Shown here: positions 17,352 through 25,204 of the stretch, one piece after another
Layout: each line of letters begins with the position of its first letter
Position numbering within the stretch: position 1 is the first letter of the stretch
Source: Paracoccus sp. C2R09
Lineage (GTDB): Bacteria; Pseudomonadota; Alphaproteobacteria; Rhodobacterales; Rhodobacteraceae
Direction: 5' to 3'
NCBI RefSeq assembly: GCF_018860625.1
Contig: NZ_JAHKQB010000019.1
Span: 1 to 64,000 of the forward strand
DNA length: 64,000 nucleotides
Translations under genes and position numbers: made by a program
The notes under the pieces: generated by a model
Seen by the model: the letters and a program-made list of their open reading frames with translations, nothing else
Told to the model about the DNA's origin: nothing
Databases searched by the model: none

Positions 17352-17730
17352 CCACCGGCCTGCACTGCAATCGTTGAAAATGAATACTTGCCGAAGTCTC
17401 GTGTGTGCCGGGTCTGTCACCGGACCCTGCGGTCCGAAGCGCCATTTCATGCCTTGAGGGGAATACGGCCCACGGGTCGGGCCGTATTCCATTCATTGGT
17501 CAGGGGGCGGAAACCCGAAAACCGCCAAAAACACATGATCGCCCCCTGTCGCGCAAGTCAGAGCTGGTCGCGTACTCTGCCGTGCCAATGAAACCTTACA
17601 CCGTAAAGTTGCCGCGCCCAATTGGCCATTCGGACAGGTAATCCATACTCCAGCCGGCAATATCCGGGGCTTTATATGCTTTGGGGCCGGTATTTCGGGC
17701 GACCGTCCCGCAGGGCGGAACGCGCGCGGG
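17352..17730. other. structured intergenic region upstream of metZ
   Basis: No recognised gene lies here. It contains a hairpin CGGACC/GGTCCG (17421-17436) and a strong 12-bp hairpin at 17460-17490. A 25-codon frame at 17380-17457 would encode a peptide with three cysteines, but it has no good ribosome site. It could be a small RNA or leader region. I could not match it to any RNA family by eye. Confidence 0.4.
17460..17490. terminator. strong symmetrical hairpin, terminator-like
   Basis: GGAATACGGCCC (17460-17471) pairs perfectly with GGGCCGTATTCC (17479-17490) around a 7-nt loop ACGGGTC. ATTCATT follows. It may end a short transcript starting after dctD or be part of an RNA. Confidence 0.5.
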
Positions 17731-17772
17731 GCTTGCCTAAAGGTGCATGTCGCACTAGGCCGTGGGCCAAGC
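17731..17772 (+). promoter_or_regulatory. metZ promoter region with nested inverted repeats
   Basis: TTGCCT (17733-17738) and CTAGGC (17755-17760), 16 bp apart, look like a -35/-10 pair. The same segment folds: GTGC/GCAC (17743-17746, 17752-17755) inside GCCTA/TAGGC (17735-17739, 17756-17760) inside GCTTG/CAAGC (17731-17735, 17768-17772). It may be a promoter overlapped by an operator, or an RNA structure if transcription starts upstream. I could not match it to a known SAM riboswitch. Confidence 0.4.
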
Positions 17773-17789
17773 ACCCGAAAGGCCGTCCG

Positions 17790-18974
17790 ATGACCAATAC
17801 GCCCGAAAAGAAGCTTCATCCCCGCACCCAGGCCGTCCATCACGGCACCCGCCGCAGCCAGTATGGCGAGATGGCCGAGGCGATCTTTCTGACGCAGGGT
17901 TTCGTCTATGACAGCGCCGAGCAGGCCGAGGCACGGTTCCAGGGCAGCGGCCCGGACGAGTTCATCTATGCCCGCTATGGCAACCCCACCAGCCGCATGT
18001 TCGAGGATCGCATCGCCGCCCTGGAGGGGACCGAGGACGCCTTCGCCACCGCCAGCGGCATGGCCGCGGTGAACGGGGCGCTGTTCTCGATGCTGAAGCC
18101 CGGCGACCGGGTGGTGGCGGCGCGCGCGCTGTTCGGATCCTGTCTGTACGTTCTGGACCTGCTGGCGAAGTTCGGGGTCGATGTGGCCTATGTCGACGGC
18201 ACCGATCTGGACCAGTGGCGCGATGCCGTCCGTCCGGGCACCACGGCGGTCTTCTTCGAAAGCGTGTCGAACCCCACGCTGGAGGTGATCGACATGCGGG
18301 CCGTGGCCGATCTGGCCCATGCCGTCGGCGCCACGGTGGTCGTGGACAACGTCTTCGCCACGCCGGTCTTCTCTCGTGCGGTCGAGATGGGGGCCGATGT
18401 CGTCGTCTATTCCGCGACCAAGCATATCGACGGGGGCGGGCGCGCGCTGGCCGGCGTCATCTGCGGCACGCGCCAGTTCGTCCGCGAGGTGGCCGAGCCC
18501 TATCTCAAGCATACCGGCGGGGCGATCAGCCCGTTCCATTCCTGGCTGATGCTGAACGGCCTGACCACGATGGACCTGCGGGTGCGCGCCCAGGCCGATG
18601 CGGCCGATGCCATCGCCCGCGCGCTGCAGGGGCACGAGGCGCTGAGCCGCGTCATCTATCCCGGCCTGGCCGAACATCCCCAGCACGAACTGGCGATGTC
18701 CCAGATGGGGTCGGGCGGCACGATGATCGCGGTCGAGCTGGCAGGCGGCAAGGACGCGGCCTTCGCCGCGCTGGACCGGCTGCGGATCTTCAAGATCTCG
18801 AACAATCTGGGCGATGCCAAATCCATCGTCACGCATCCCGCGACGACGACGCATCAGCGCCTGCCCGAAGATCAGCGCGCGCATCTGGGCATCACGCCCG
18901 GTCTGCTGCGCCTGTCGATCGGGTTGGAGGACGCGCAGGATCTGATCGACGACCTGAAGACCGCGTTTGCCTGA
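17790..18974 (+). CDS. metZ: O-succinylhomoserine sulfhydrylase
   Basis: The 394-residue PLP enzyme of the Cys/Met-metabolism family has the Schiff-base lysine at Lys211 (YSATKHIDGGGR). It joins O-succinylhomoserine (or the acetyl ester) with sulfide to make homocysteine. The N-terminal HPRTQAVHHGTRRSQYGE and the absence of a long insertion favour MetZ over cystathionine gamma-synthase. ATG 17790 is chosen because family similarity starts at LHPRTQAVH; upstream codons are non-homologous. Some 470 bp of structured intergenic DNA precede it, so regulation by methionine or SAM is plausible but not shown. folE2 follows 83 bp later. Confidence 0.88.
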   Translation: MTNTPEKKLHPRTQAVHHGTRRSQYGEMAEAIFLTQGFVYDSAEQAEARFQGSGPDEFIYARYGNPTSRMFEDRIAALEGTEDAFATASGMAAVNGALFSMLKPGDRVVAARALFGSCLYVLDLLAKFGVDVAYVDGTDLDQWRDAVRPGTTAVFFESVSNPTLEVIDMRAVADLAHAVGATVVVDNVFATPVFSRAVEMGADVVVYSATKHIDGGGRALAGVICGTRQFVREVAEPYLKHTGGAISPFHSWLMLNGLTTMDLRVRAQADAADAIARALQGHEALSRVIYPGLAEHPQHELAMSQMGSGGTMIAVELAGGKDAAFAALDRLRIFKISNNLGDAKSIVTHPATTTHQRLPEDQRAHLGITPGLLRLSIGLEDAQDLIDDLKTAFA

Positions 18975-19020
18975 GGGACAATGCCGCATTGCGTCATCGG
19001 GGCTGTGAAAATCCGTTCCA

Positions 19021-19032
19021 GGATATATATCC
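19021..19032. promoter_or_regulatory. palindrome GGATATATATCC before folE2
   Basis: This 12-bp perfect palindrome lies 25 bp before the folE2 start, in otherwise GC-rich DNA. It may be an operator or contain the -10 element. FolE2 is under zinc (Zur) control in several bacteria, but this does not look like the usual Zur box. Confidence 0.4.
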
Positions 19033-19057
19033 CTGTGCAAGTGAACCGGAGGCCCCG

Positions 19058-20020
19058 ATGACCGAAGCCCGACCCATGACCACGGCCTATCCCGCACTCG
19101 TGCGCCGCTATGATGCGGAGTTCAGGGTGGACCAGGCCTATCGCGACAGCCTGCCGGATCTGCAGAACGGTCCGGCCAGCCTGATCGTGGGCGCCAGGCG
19201 TCCGATCCAGCATGTCGGGATCTCGAACTTCCGCCTGCCGATCACCTACCTGACCCGCGAGGGGGGAGAGATCACGCTGGAAACCAGCGTCACGGGCACG
19301 GTCAGCCTGGAGGCGGATCGCAAGGGCATCAACATGTCCCGGATCATGCGGTCCTTCTATGTCCATTCGGACAGCAGCTTCAGCCTGTCGGTCCTCGAGG
19401 CCGCGCTGGACGATTACAAATCCGATCTGGACGCGCTGGATGCACGGATCCAGATGAAGTTCTCCTATCCGATGCGGGTGGGGTCGCTGCGGTCCGGGCT
19501 GTCGGGCTGGCAGTATTACGACGTCACCCTCGAGGTGATCGAGAAGGCGGGGCGCCGGCTGCGGGTGATGCATGTCGATTACGTCTACAGTTCGACCTGC
19601 CCCTGTTCGCTGGAACTGTCCGAACATGCGCGGGAATCGCGCGGCAGGCTGGCCACGCCGCATTCGCAGCGTTCGGTGGCGCGCATCTCGGTCGTGATGG
19701 AGGGCCCGGACCGCCTGTGGTTCGAGGAGGTCATCGACATGTGCCGCCGCGCCGTTCCGACCGAAACCCAGGTCATGGTCAAGCGCGAGGACGAGCAGGC
19801 CTTCGCGGAACTGAACGCCGCGAACCCGATCTTCGTCGAGGATGCGGTCCGTGCCTTTGCCGGGCAGCTGATGGCCGACAGCCGCATCGGCGATTTCCGC
19901 GTCGTGGCCAGCCACCAGGAATCGCTGCATTCCCATGATGCGGTCAGCCTGTTGACCAGTGGCCCGACCTTTGAACAGGATTCGCTGGACCCTGCGACCT
20001 TTGCCGCGCTGAAGGCGTGA
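19058..20020 (+). CDS. folE2: GTP cyclohydrolase I, FolE2 type
   Basis: The 320-residue protein is the zinc-sparing GTP cyclohydrolase IB (COG1469). It converts GTP to 7,8-dihydroneopterin triphosphate for folate and queuosine-type pathways. The STCPCS motif (Cys181, Cys183) and HSQRS segment are characteristic, as is the N-terminal VGISNFRLPI. The ATG at 19058 follows CCGGAGG. FolE2 can use several metals and is often induced under zinc limitation. It lies between metZ and the helicase and may share a transcript with metZ. Confidence 0.92.
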   Translation: MTEARPMTTAYPALVRRYDAEFRVDQAYRDSLPDLQNGPASLIVGARRPIQHVGISNFRLPITYLTREGGEITLETSVTGTVSLEADRKGINMSRIMRSFYVHSDSSFSLSVLEAALDDYKSDLDALDARIQMKFSYPMRVGSLRSGLSGWQYYDVTLEVIEKAGRRLRVMHVDYVYSSTCPCSLELSEHARESRGRLATPHSQRSVARISVVMEGPDRLWFEEVIDMCRRAVPTETQVMVKREDEQAFAELNAANPIFVEDAVRAFAGQLMADSRIGDFRVVASHQESLHSHDAVSLLTSGPTFEQDSLDPATFAALKA

Positions 20021-20075
20021 ACACAAAGGGAACGCGGCGCTTCCCATGTGGCGCTGCGGCCCCTATGTTGGGCGC

Positions 20076-22442
20076 ATGGACCTGATCGACGATTCCGAGA
20101 ACGGGGCGAATCTGCCCCTGTCGCGCCGCGCGATGGCCGCGCGGCCCAAGCCCTACATGGAAGGGCTGAACGCAGCGCAGCTGGCCGCGGTGGAAACGCT
20201 GGAGGGGCCCGTCCTGATGCTGGCGGGCGCCGGCACGGGCAAGACCCGGGCGCTGACCACGCGGATCGCGCATCTGCTGACCCTGGGCCTTGCGCGTCCG
20301 GGGCAGGTGCTGGCGGTGACCTTCACGAACAAGGCCGCGCGGGAAATGAAGAACCGCATCGCCCGGCTGCTGGGCGAAACGGTCGAAGGGATGCCCTGGC
20401 TGGGCACCTTCCATTCGATCAGCGTCAAGATCCTGCGCCGTCATGCCGAACTGATCGGCAACGGCCAGCTGCATCTGAAGCCCAGCTTCACCATTCTGGA
20501 TACCGACGACCAGATCCGCCTGCTGAAGCAGCTGATCCAGGCCGAGAACATCGACGAGAAACGCTGGCCCGCCCGGCAGCTTGCGCATCTGATCGACGGC
20601 TGGAAGAACCGCTGCCTGACGCCCGGCAATCTGCCGCGCGGCGAAGGGGCGGCCTTCGACGGGTATGGGGCCAAGCTCTATGCCGCGTATCAGGACCGGC
20701 TGCTGACGCTGAACGCGGTCGATTTCGGCGATCTGCTGATGCATTGCGTGACGCTGTTCCAAGCGCATCCGGACGTGCTGCGCCAGTGGCAGGACCGCTT
20801 CCGCTTCATCCTGGTGGACGAATACCAGGATACGAACGTCGCGCAGTACATGTGGCTGCGGCTCTTGGCGCAGGCGCACCGTAACATCTGCTGCGTGGGC
20901 GACGACGATCAGTCCATCTATGGCTGGCGCGGGGCCGAGGTGGGCAACATCCTGCGGTTCGAGAAGGATTTCCCCGGCGCGCAGGTGATCCGGCTGGAAC
21001 AGAACTATCGCTCGACCCCCGAGATCCTGGCGGCGGCCTCGGGGCTGATCGCCGCGAACCAGGGGCGGCTGGGCAAGACGCTGTGGACCGATGCCCCCGC
21101 GGGCGAGAAGCTGCGCCTGATCGGCCATTGGGACAGCGAAGCCGAGGCCCGCTGGATCGGAGAGGAGATCGAGGCATTCCAGGGCGGCCACCGCGCCGCC
21201 ATCGGTCGCGTCAGCCTGAACGAGATGGCGATCCTCGTGCGGGCCAGCCACCAGATGCGCGCCTTCGAGGACCGCTTCATGACGATCGGTCTGCCCTATC
21301 GCGTGATCGGCGGCCCGCGTTTCTATGAACGGCAGGAAATCCGCGACGCGATGGCCTATTTCCGGCTGGCCGTCAGCCCCGAGGACGATCTGGCGTTCGA
21401 GCGTGTGGTGAACACCCCCAAGCGGGGCTTGGGCGACAAGGCGGTCAAGACGATCCAGGGGCTTGCGCGCGAACACGGGCTGACCCTGCTGGACGCCGCG
21501 CGCTTTGCCGTCGAGGAGAAGCATCTGGGCGGCAAGGGCGGGGCGAATCTGCGCGAATTCACGGGCCTGATGACCGGTGCGCATCTGTCGGTCCAGGCGG
21601 GCGGCGATCACATCCAGATCGCGGAACGCCTGCTGGACGAAAGCGGCTATACCGCGATGTGGCAGAACGACAAGTCGCCCGATGCGCCGGGTCGTCTGGA
21701 CAACCTCAAGGAACTGGTCAAGGCGCTCGAGGAATTCGAGAACCTTCAGGGGTTCCTGGAACATGTGTCGCTGGTCATGGATCGCGACGATGGCGAGAAT
21801 ACCGAAGAGGTCAGCATCATGACCCTTCACGCCGCCAAGGGCCTCGAATTCCCCGTCGTCTTCCTGCCGGGATGGGAAGAGGGACTGTTCCCTAACCAGC
21901 GCGCCATGGACGAACAGGGGAACAAGGGCCTCGAGGAGGAGCGTCGCCTGGCCTATGTCGGCATCACGCGCGCCGAGCGGTTGGCCACGATCACCTTCGC
22001 GGGGAACCGCAGGCTCTATGGCCAGTGGCAGTCCAGCATGCCGTCGCGCTTCGTGGACGAACTGCCCGAGGAACATGTCGAGGTGCTGACCCCGCCGGGC
22101 CTGTATGGCGGTGGCTATGGTGCCGCGATGGCCATGGCGGGGGGCGTCCAGATGCAGGAACGCGCGGCCAAGGCGGATGTCTACAACAGCCCCGGCTGGC
22201 GGCGGATGCAGTCGCGCGCGAACGAACGCAAGGCCCCCGTCGGGCGCGTGCCGGTGACGATCGACGCGGCACCCGCTACGCGCTTCTCGGTCGGCGACCG
22301 GGTGTCCCATGCCAAGTTCGGCGAGGGGCAGATCATGGGCATCGCCGAGGATACGCTGACGATCCAGTTCGAGGCCGGTTTCCGCACCATCAAGGCATCC
22401 TATGTCCAGCCGCTGGACGGCGCGGACGACGTGCCGTTCTAG
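20076..22442 (+). CDS. uvrD: ATP-dependent DNA helicase UvrD/PcrA family
   Basis: The 788-residue SF1A helicase unwinds DNA 3'-5' in nucleotide excision and mismatch repair. Motif I is LAGAGTGKT, motif II VDEYQDTN, motif III GDDDQSIYGWRGA, motif IV LEQNYRS, motif V TLHAAKGLEFPVVFLPG and motif VI YVGITRAER. The C-terminal tail ends with a Tudor-like segment (FSVGDRVSHAKFGEG), as in PcrA/UvrD. ATG 20076 is preferred to a GTG 30 nt upstream. The stop TAG overlaps the TAG of the convergent ecsC gene at CTAG. Confidence 0.93.
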   Translation: MDLIDDSENGANLPLSRRAMAARPKPYMEGLNAAQLAAVETLEGPVLMLAGAGTGKTRALTTRIAHLLTLGLARPGQVLAVTFTNKAAREMKNRIARLLGETVEGMPWLGTFHSISVKILRRHAELIGNGQLHLKPSFTILDTDDQIRLLKQLIQAENIDEKRWPARQLAHLIDGWKNRCLTPGNLPRGEGAAFDGYGAKLYAAYQDRLLTLNAVDFGDLLMHCVTLFQAHPDVLRQWQDRFRFILVDEYQDTNVAQYMWLRLLAQAHRNICCVGDDDQSIYGWRGAEVGNILRFEKDFPGAQVIRLEQNYRSTPEILAAASGLIAANQGRLGKTLWTDAPAGEKLRLIGHWDSEAEARWIGEEIEAFQGGHRAAIGRVSLNEMAILVRASHQMRAFEDRFMTIGLPYRVIGGPRFYERQEIRDAMAYFRLAVSPEDDLAFERVVNTPKRGLGDKAVKTIQGLAREHGLTLLDAARFAVEEKHLGGKGGANLREFTGLMTGAHLSVQAGGDHIQIAERLLDESGYTAMWQNDKSPDAPGRLDNLKELVKALEEFENLQGFLEHVSLVMDRDDGENTEEVSIMTLHAAKGLEFPVVFLPGWEEGLFPNQRAMDEQGNKGLEEERRLAYVGITRAERLATITFAGNRRLYGQWQSSMPSRFVDELPEEHVEVLTPPGLYGGGYGAAMAMAGGVQMQERAAKADVYNSPGWRRMQSRANERKAPVGRVPVTIDAAPATRFSVGDRVSHAKFGEGQIMGIAEDTLTIQFEAGFRTIKASYVQPLDGADDVPF

Positions 22443-23233
22443 GCCGTTCCGCGCCCCAGGAAGTTGGCCCGCCGGACGGGCTTGCCCACCCGGCGCAGCG
22501 CCGCGGCATAGGCCGCCTCGATATCGGTATCGGGGTGGTCCTCGGCCAGGCGCAGCAGGCGGAAATGGATGTTCGCCACCCGCTCGTAGTAGTCGAGATA
22601 GGCGTAGTTGATCGCGGCCCCCGTCGCGGCCCCCAGGATCGGGATGGTCTGCGCGCCGAATTTCGCGGTGATGCGGCTGCTGAAGGCTGCAGCGAAGCGT
22701 TTCATCAGCACGGCCACCGTCTGCCCGTTCGTCAGGACCCGATGCGCAAGATAGGATTGCGCGGCGCTGTCGCCATCCTCGCCCGGTTCGCCGAACTGGA
22801 ACACCGCCAGCGATTCCAGCCTGATCCGCGGGTCGGACGTGTCGAAGCCGTGCTGGCGCGCGACCTTCTGGATCGTGTTGAAGATCACCGTGGTCGAGGC
22901 CACCAGATCCGGCACGATGCCCGCAATCCCGAACCAACCGCCCGTCGCACCGCTGAAGATCGCCGCAGCCCTGTTCGCGCGCAGGGGCGAATTGCGCAGC
23001 ATCTCGATCCGCTCTCCGCGTTCGGACAGGTCATACAGCCTGCGGAACACCGTCTCCATCGCGCCTTCCAGCATGTCGGGGCTGAGACCCGCGACCGAGG
23101 AGACCGCGCTTTCGGCCATGCGGCCGACATTCTCGACCCCGCGCAGGATCAGGCCGCGACTGTCCAGCTGCCGATGGGCAAGGCGGTCCAGTTCGGCTGT
23201 CAGGTCGGCATGCTGTGTGGCGGGAAGGCTCAT
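22439..23233 (-). CDS. EcsC-family protein
   Basis: This is a 264-residue member of the EcsC family. A hydrophobic Gly/Ala-rich stretch lies near residues 95-120 (FSGATGGWFGIAGIVPDLVAS). A second lies near 195-215 (GAQTIPILGAATGAAINYAYL in part). In Bacillus EcsC is encoded with the EcsAB ABC transporter; here no such transporter adjoins, and the function is unknown. It is convergent with uvrD and divergent from the next small membrane gene. A GGAG-type site precedes the ATG at 23233. Confidence 0.82.
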   Translation of the reverse strand: MSLPATQHADLTAELDRLAHRQLDSRGLILRGVENVGRMAESAVSSVAGLSPDMLEGAMETVFRRLYDLSERGERIEMLRNSPLRANRAAAIFSGATGGWFGIAGIVPDLVASTTVIFNTIQKVARQHGFDTSDPRIRLESLAVFQFGEPGEDGDSAAQSYLAHRVLTNGQTVAVLMKRFAAAFSSRITAKFGAQTIPILGAATGAAINYAYLDYYERVANIHFRLLRLAEDHPDTDIEAAYAAALRRVGKPVRRANFLGRGTA

Positions 23234-23404
23234 GATCGGTTCTCCGGGCTGACGTGCATGACCCGAACGCCGGGGCGGGGCGCGGGGTTTCCCGGGACGG
23301 CCCCGACGCGGCCCCGGCGCGGCCCCGGCAAGGTCGCGACGCGACGGGACATCTGGCCCATCGCCGCGCGCCCGTGCTAGCCTTTGCGCAAAGGGGCTGA
23401 CGGG

Positions 23405-23674
23405 ATGGCGGTGATCCGGCTGTGGCTAGTGCTTCTGGCGGTGGAAGCGGTGTTCTTTCTGGCGTTGCGGCTGTATCTGCGGCTGCGGCGGGCCGAGAGG
23501 CTGCGGGATCGCTGGCGCGACCGGCACGGCCATGGGGCGGCGGGCGAGGACACCTATGTCGCACGCGGCATGGCGGGGTTCGAACGCGGTCTGAGGGCGC
23601 GCCTGTCGCTTCTGGTCTTCGTCCTGCCCAACCTGGCGGTGCTGGTCACCGTCTACTTGGTCAACTGGCACTAA
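23405..23674 (+). CDS. small two-helix membrane protein, unknown function
   Basis: The 89-residue protein has a hydrophobic helix at residues 3-24, a basic loop rich in Arg (LRLRRAERLRDRWRDRHG), and a second helix near residues 66-86. Both ends probably face the periplasm. I do not recognise a family. It lies 15 bp before the DUF1523 gene, so the two are probably cotranscribed. ATG 23405 is preceded by GGGGCTGACGG. Confidence 0.65.
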   Translation: MAVIRLWLVLLAVEAVFFLALRLYLRLRRAERLRDRWRDRHGHGAAGEDTYVARGMAGFERGLRARLSLLVFVLPNLAVLVTVYLVNWH

Positions 23675-23689
23675 GGGGGTGCCTGAAAC

Positions 23690-24259
23690 ATGTATTATGC
23701 CCGCGTCGCCATCGGCGTCCTGTTCGGTGTCCTTCTGTTCGCATTCCTCGATTACGCGCTGCCGTCGCAGAACGTGGTCCGGATCAGCAACACCTATAAC
23801 CGACTGACGAACATTCCGGCCTCCAGCAGCATCTTCTGGGCCGCAGACAGCACCGGCACGGTGGAAAACGCCCGTGGCCAGCGCGACGTGCGCTTCATGG
23901 ACACGGTGCGTCCGAACGGGAAGGTCTTCGTCTATCGCAACGAGGATACGGGCTGGGTCTGGCCGCCCTATTTCAAGTATGACAGCGCCAACCTGCAGGC
24001 CGAGGCCACGAACCTGCAATCGACGGGTGCCGACCCGATCTGGGTCAATGTCACCGCCTATGGCTGGCGGGTGGCGCCCATGTCGATCTATCCGAACGCG
24101 ATCTCGATCAATACCGTGGCGGGGCCGGATGCGCGGCCTGCGAACTGGCCCGCCATGGCGATCTGCGGGGCGCTTCTGGCGCTGCTGCTGCTGATCTGGC
24201 GCATGCTGGTGCAGTTCCGCAAGACGGGGCTTGCACGCTTCAGAAGGGGAAGGACATGA
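23690..24259 (+). CDS. DUF1523-family membrane protein
   Basis: The 189-residue protein has one transmembrane helix at residues 5-25, a central soluble domain with conserved ENARGQRDVRFM and VYRNEDTGWGWPPYFK-like segments, and a C-terminal helix (about 152-172) with a basic tail. This pattern fits DUF1523, known mainly in Rhodobacterales and of unknown function. The stop overlaps the deoC start by 4 bp (ATGA), indicating translational coupling. Confidence 0.75.
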   Translation: MYYARVAIGVLFGVLLFAFLDYALPSQNVVRISNTYNRLTNIPASSSIFWAADSTGTVENARGQRDVRFMDTVRPNGKVFVYRNEDTGWVWPPYFKYDSANLQAEATNLQSTGADPIWVNVTAYGWRVAPMSIYPNAISINTVAGPDARPANWPAMAICGALLALLLLIWRMLVQFRKTGLARFRRGRT

Positions 24260-25197
24260 CCGGCAATCCGGGAACCGACCTGCGGACGGACGGCTTTGCC
24301 GATATCCGCATCAACACGCCCGCGGTCGAACGCCGCGCCGCGACGCTGCCCGCGCGGCGCAGCCTGAAGAAGGATCACCAGGCGGCCTGGCTGCTGAACG
24401 CGGTGCGCTGCATCGACCTGACGACGCTGGCGGGCGACGATACCGAGGACCGCGTGGCCCGGTTATGCGCCAAGGCCCGCCAGCCCATCGCGCCCGAACT
24501 GCTGTCGGCCATGGGGGTCGGGGGGCTGACCACGGGTGCTGTCTGTGTCTATCCCACGATGGTCGCCGCCGCGAAACGCGCGCTGCAGGGCACCGACATC
24601 CCCGTGGCCAGCGTTGCCACCGGGTTTCCGGCGGGGCTGATGCCCCTGGATCTGCGCCTGGCCGAGATCCGCTATGCCGTCGATCAGGGCGCGGACGAGA
24701 TCGACATCGTCATCACCCGTGCCCATGTCCTGCGGGGTGACTGGGCCGCGCTCTATGACGAGCTGCGCGCCATGCGCGAGGCCTGCGGGTCCGCGCGGAT
24801 GAAGTCGATCCTTGCGACCGGCGATCTGAAATCGCTGGAGAACGTCGCCCGCGCCAGCCATGTCGCCATGCAGGCCGGGTCCGACTGGATCAAGACCTCG
24901 ACCGGCAAGGAGGGCGTGAACGCCACGCTGCCCGTCAGCCTGGTCATGGTCCGCGCCATCCGCGACTATCGCGCGCAGACGGGGCACATCGTGGGCTTCA
25001 AGCCCGCGGGCGGTCTGCGCACCGCCAAGGACGCGATCAGCTGGCAGGTGATGATGAACGAGGAACTGGGCCGCGACTGGCTGACCCCGAACCTGTTCCG
25101 CATCGGCGCCAGCAGCCTTCTGGGCGATATCGAGCGTCAGATCAGTCACCACGTGACGGGCCGCTACTCGGCCGCCCATCGCCTTGCCATCGCCTGA
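24256..25197 (+). CDS. deoC: deoxyribose-phosphate aldolase
   Basis: The 313-residue class-I aldolase has the Schiff-base Lys213 (DWIKTSTGKEG) and the second active-site lysine in GFKPAGGLRT. It splits 2-deoxyribose 5-phosphate to acetaldehyde and glyceraldehyde 3-phosphate in deoxynucleoside breakdown. The first 50 residues extend beyond the bacterial E. coli-type enzyme and resemble the longer form found in alphaproteobacteria and eukaryotes. It is coupled to the DUF1523 gene upstream, and 7 bp separate it from the aldehyde dehydrogenase downstream. Confidence 0.93.
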   Translation: MTGNPGTDLRTDGFADIRINTPAVERRAATLPARRSLKKDHQAAWLLNAVRCIDLTTLAGDDTEDRVARLCAKARQPIAPELLSAMGVGGLTTGAVCVYPTMVAAAKRALQGTDIPVASVATGFPAGLMPLDLRLAEIRYAVDQGADEIDIVITRAHVLRGDWAALYDELRAMREACGSARMKSILATGDLKSLENVARASHVAMQAGSDWIKTSTGKEGVNATLPVSLVMVRAIRDYRAQTGHIVGFKPAGGLRTAKDAISWQVMMNEELGRDWLTPNLFRIGASSLLGDIERQISHHVTGRYSAAHRLAIA

Positions 25198-25204
25198 GGA
25201 AGAT

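Noticed and set aside
14147..17365. A 1072-codon minus-strand frame across dctB and dctD
   Set aside because: DctB and DctD motifs on the plus strand are clear. The antisense frame has shadow composition and no domain.
17730..17772. SAM-II or SAM/SAH riboswitch before metZ
   Set aside because: I could not match the conserved cores of these riboswitches by eye. Kept only as a structured promoter region pending a covariance search.
19944..22937. A 997-codon minus-strand frame across uvrD
   Set aside because: UvrD motifs I-VI lie on the plus strand; part of the antisense frame overlaps ecsC in a different frame.
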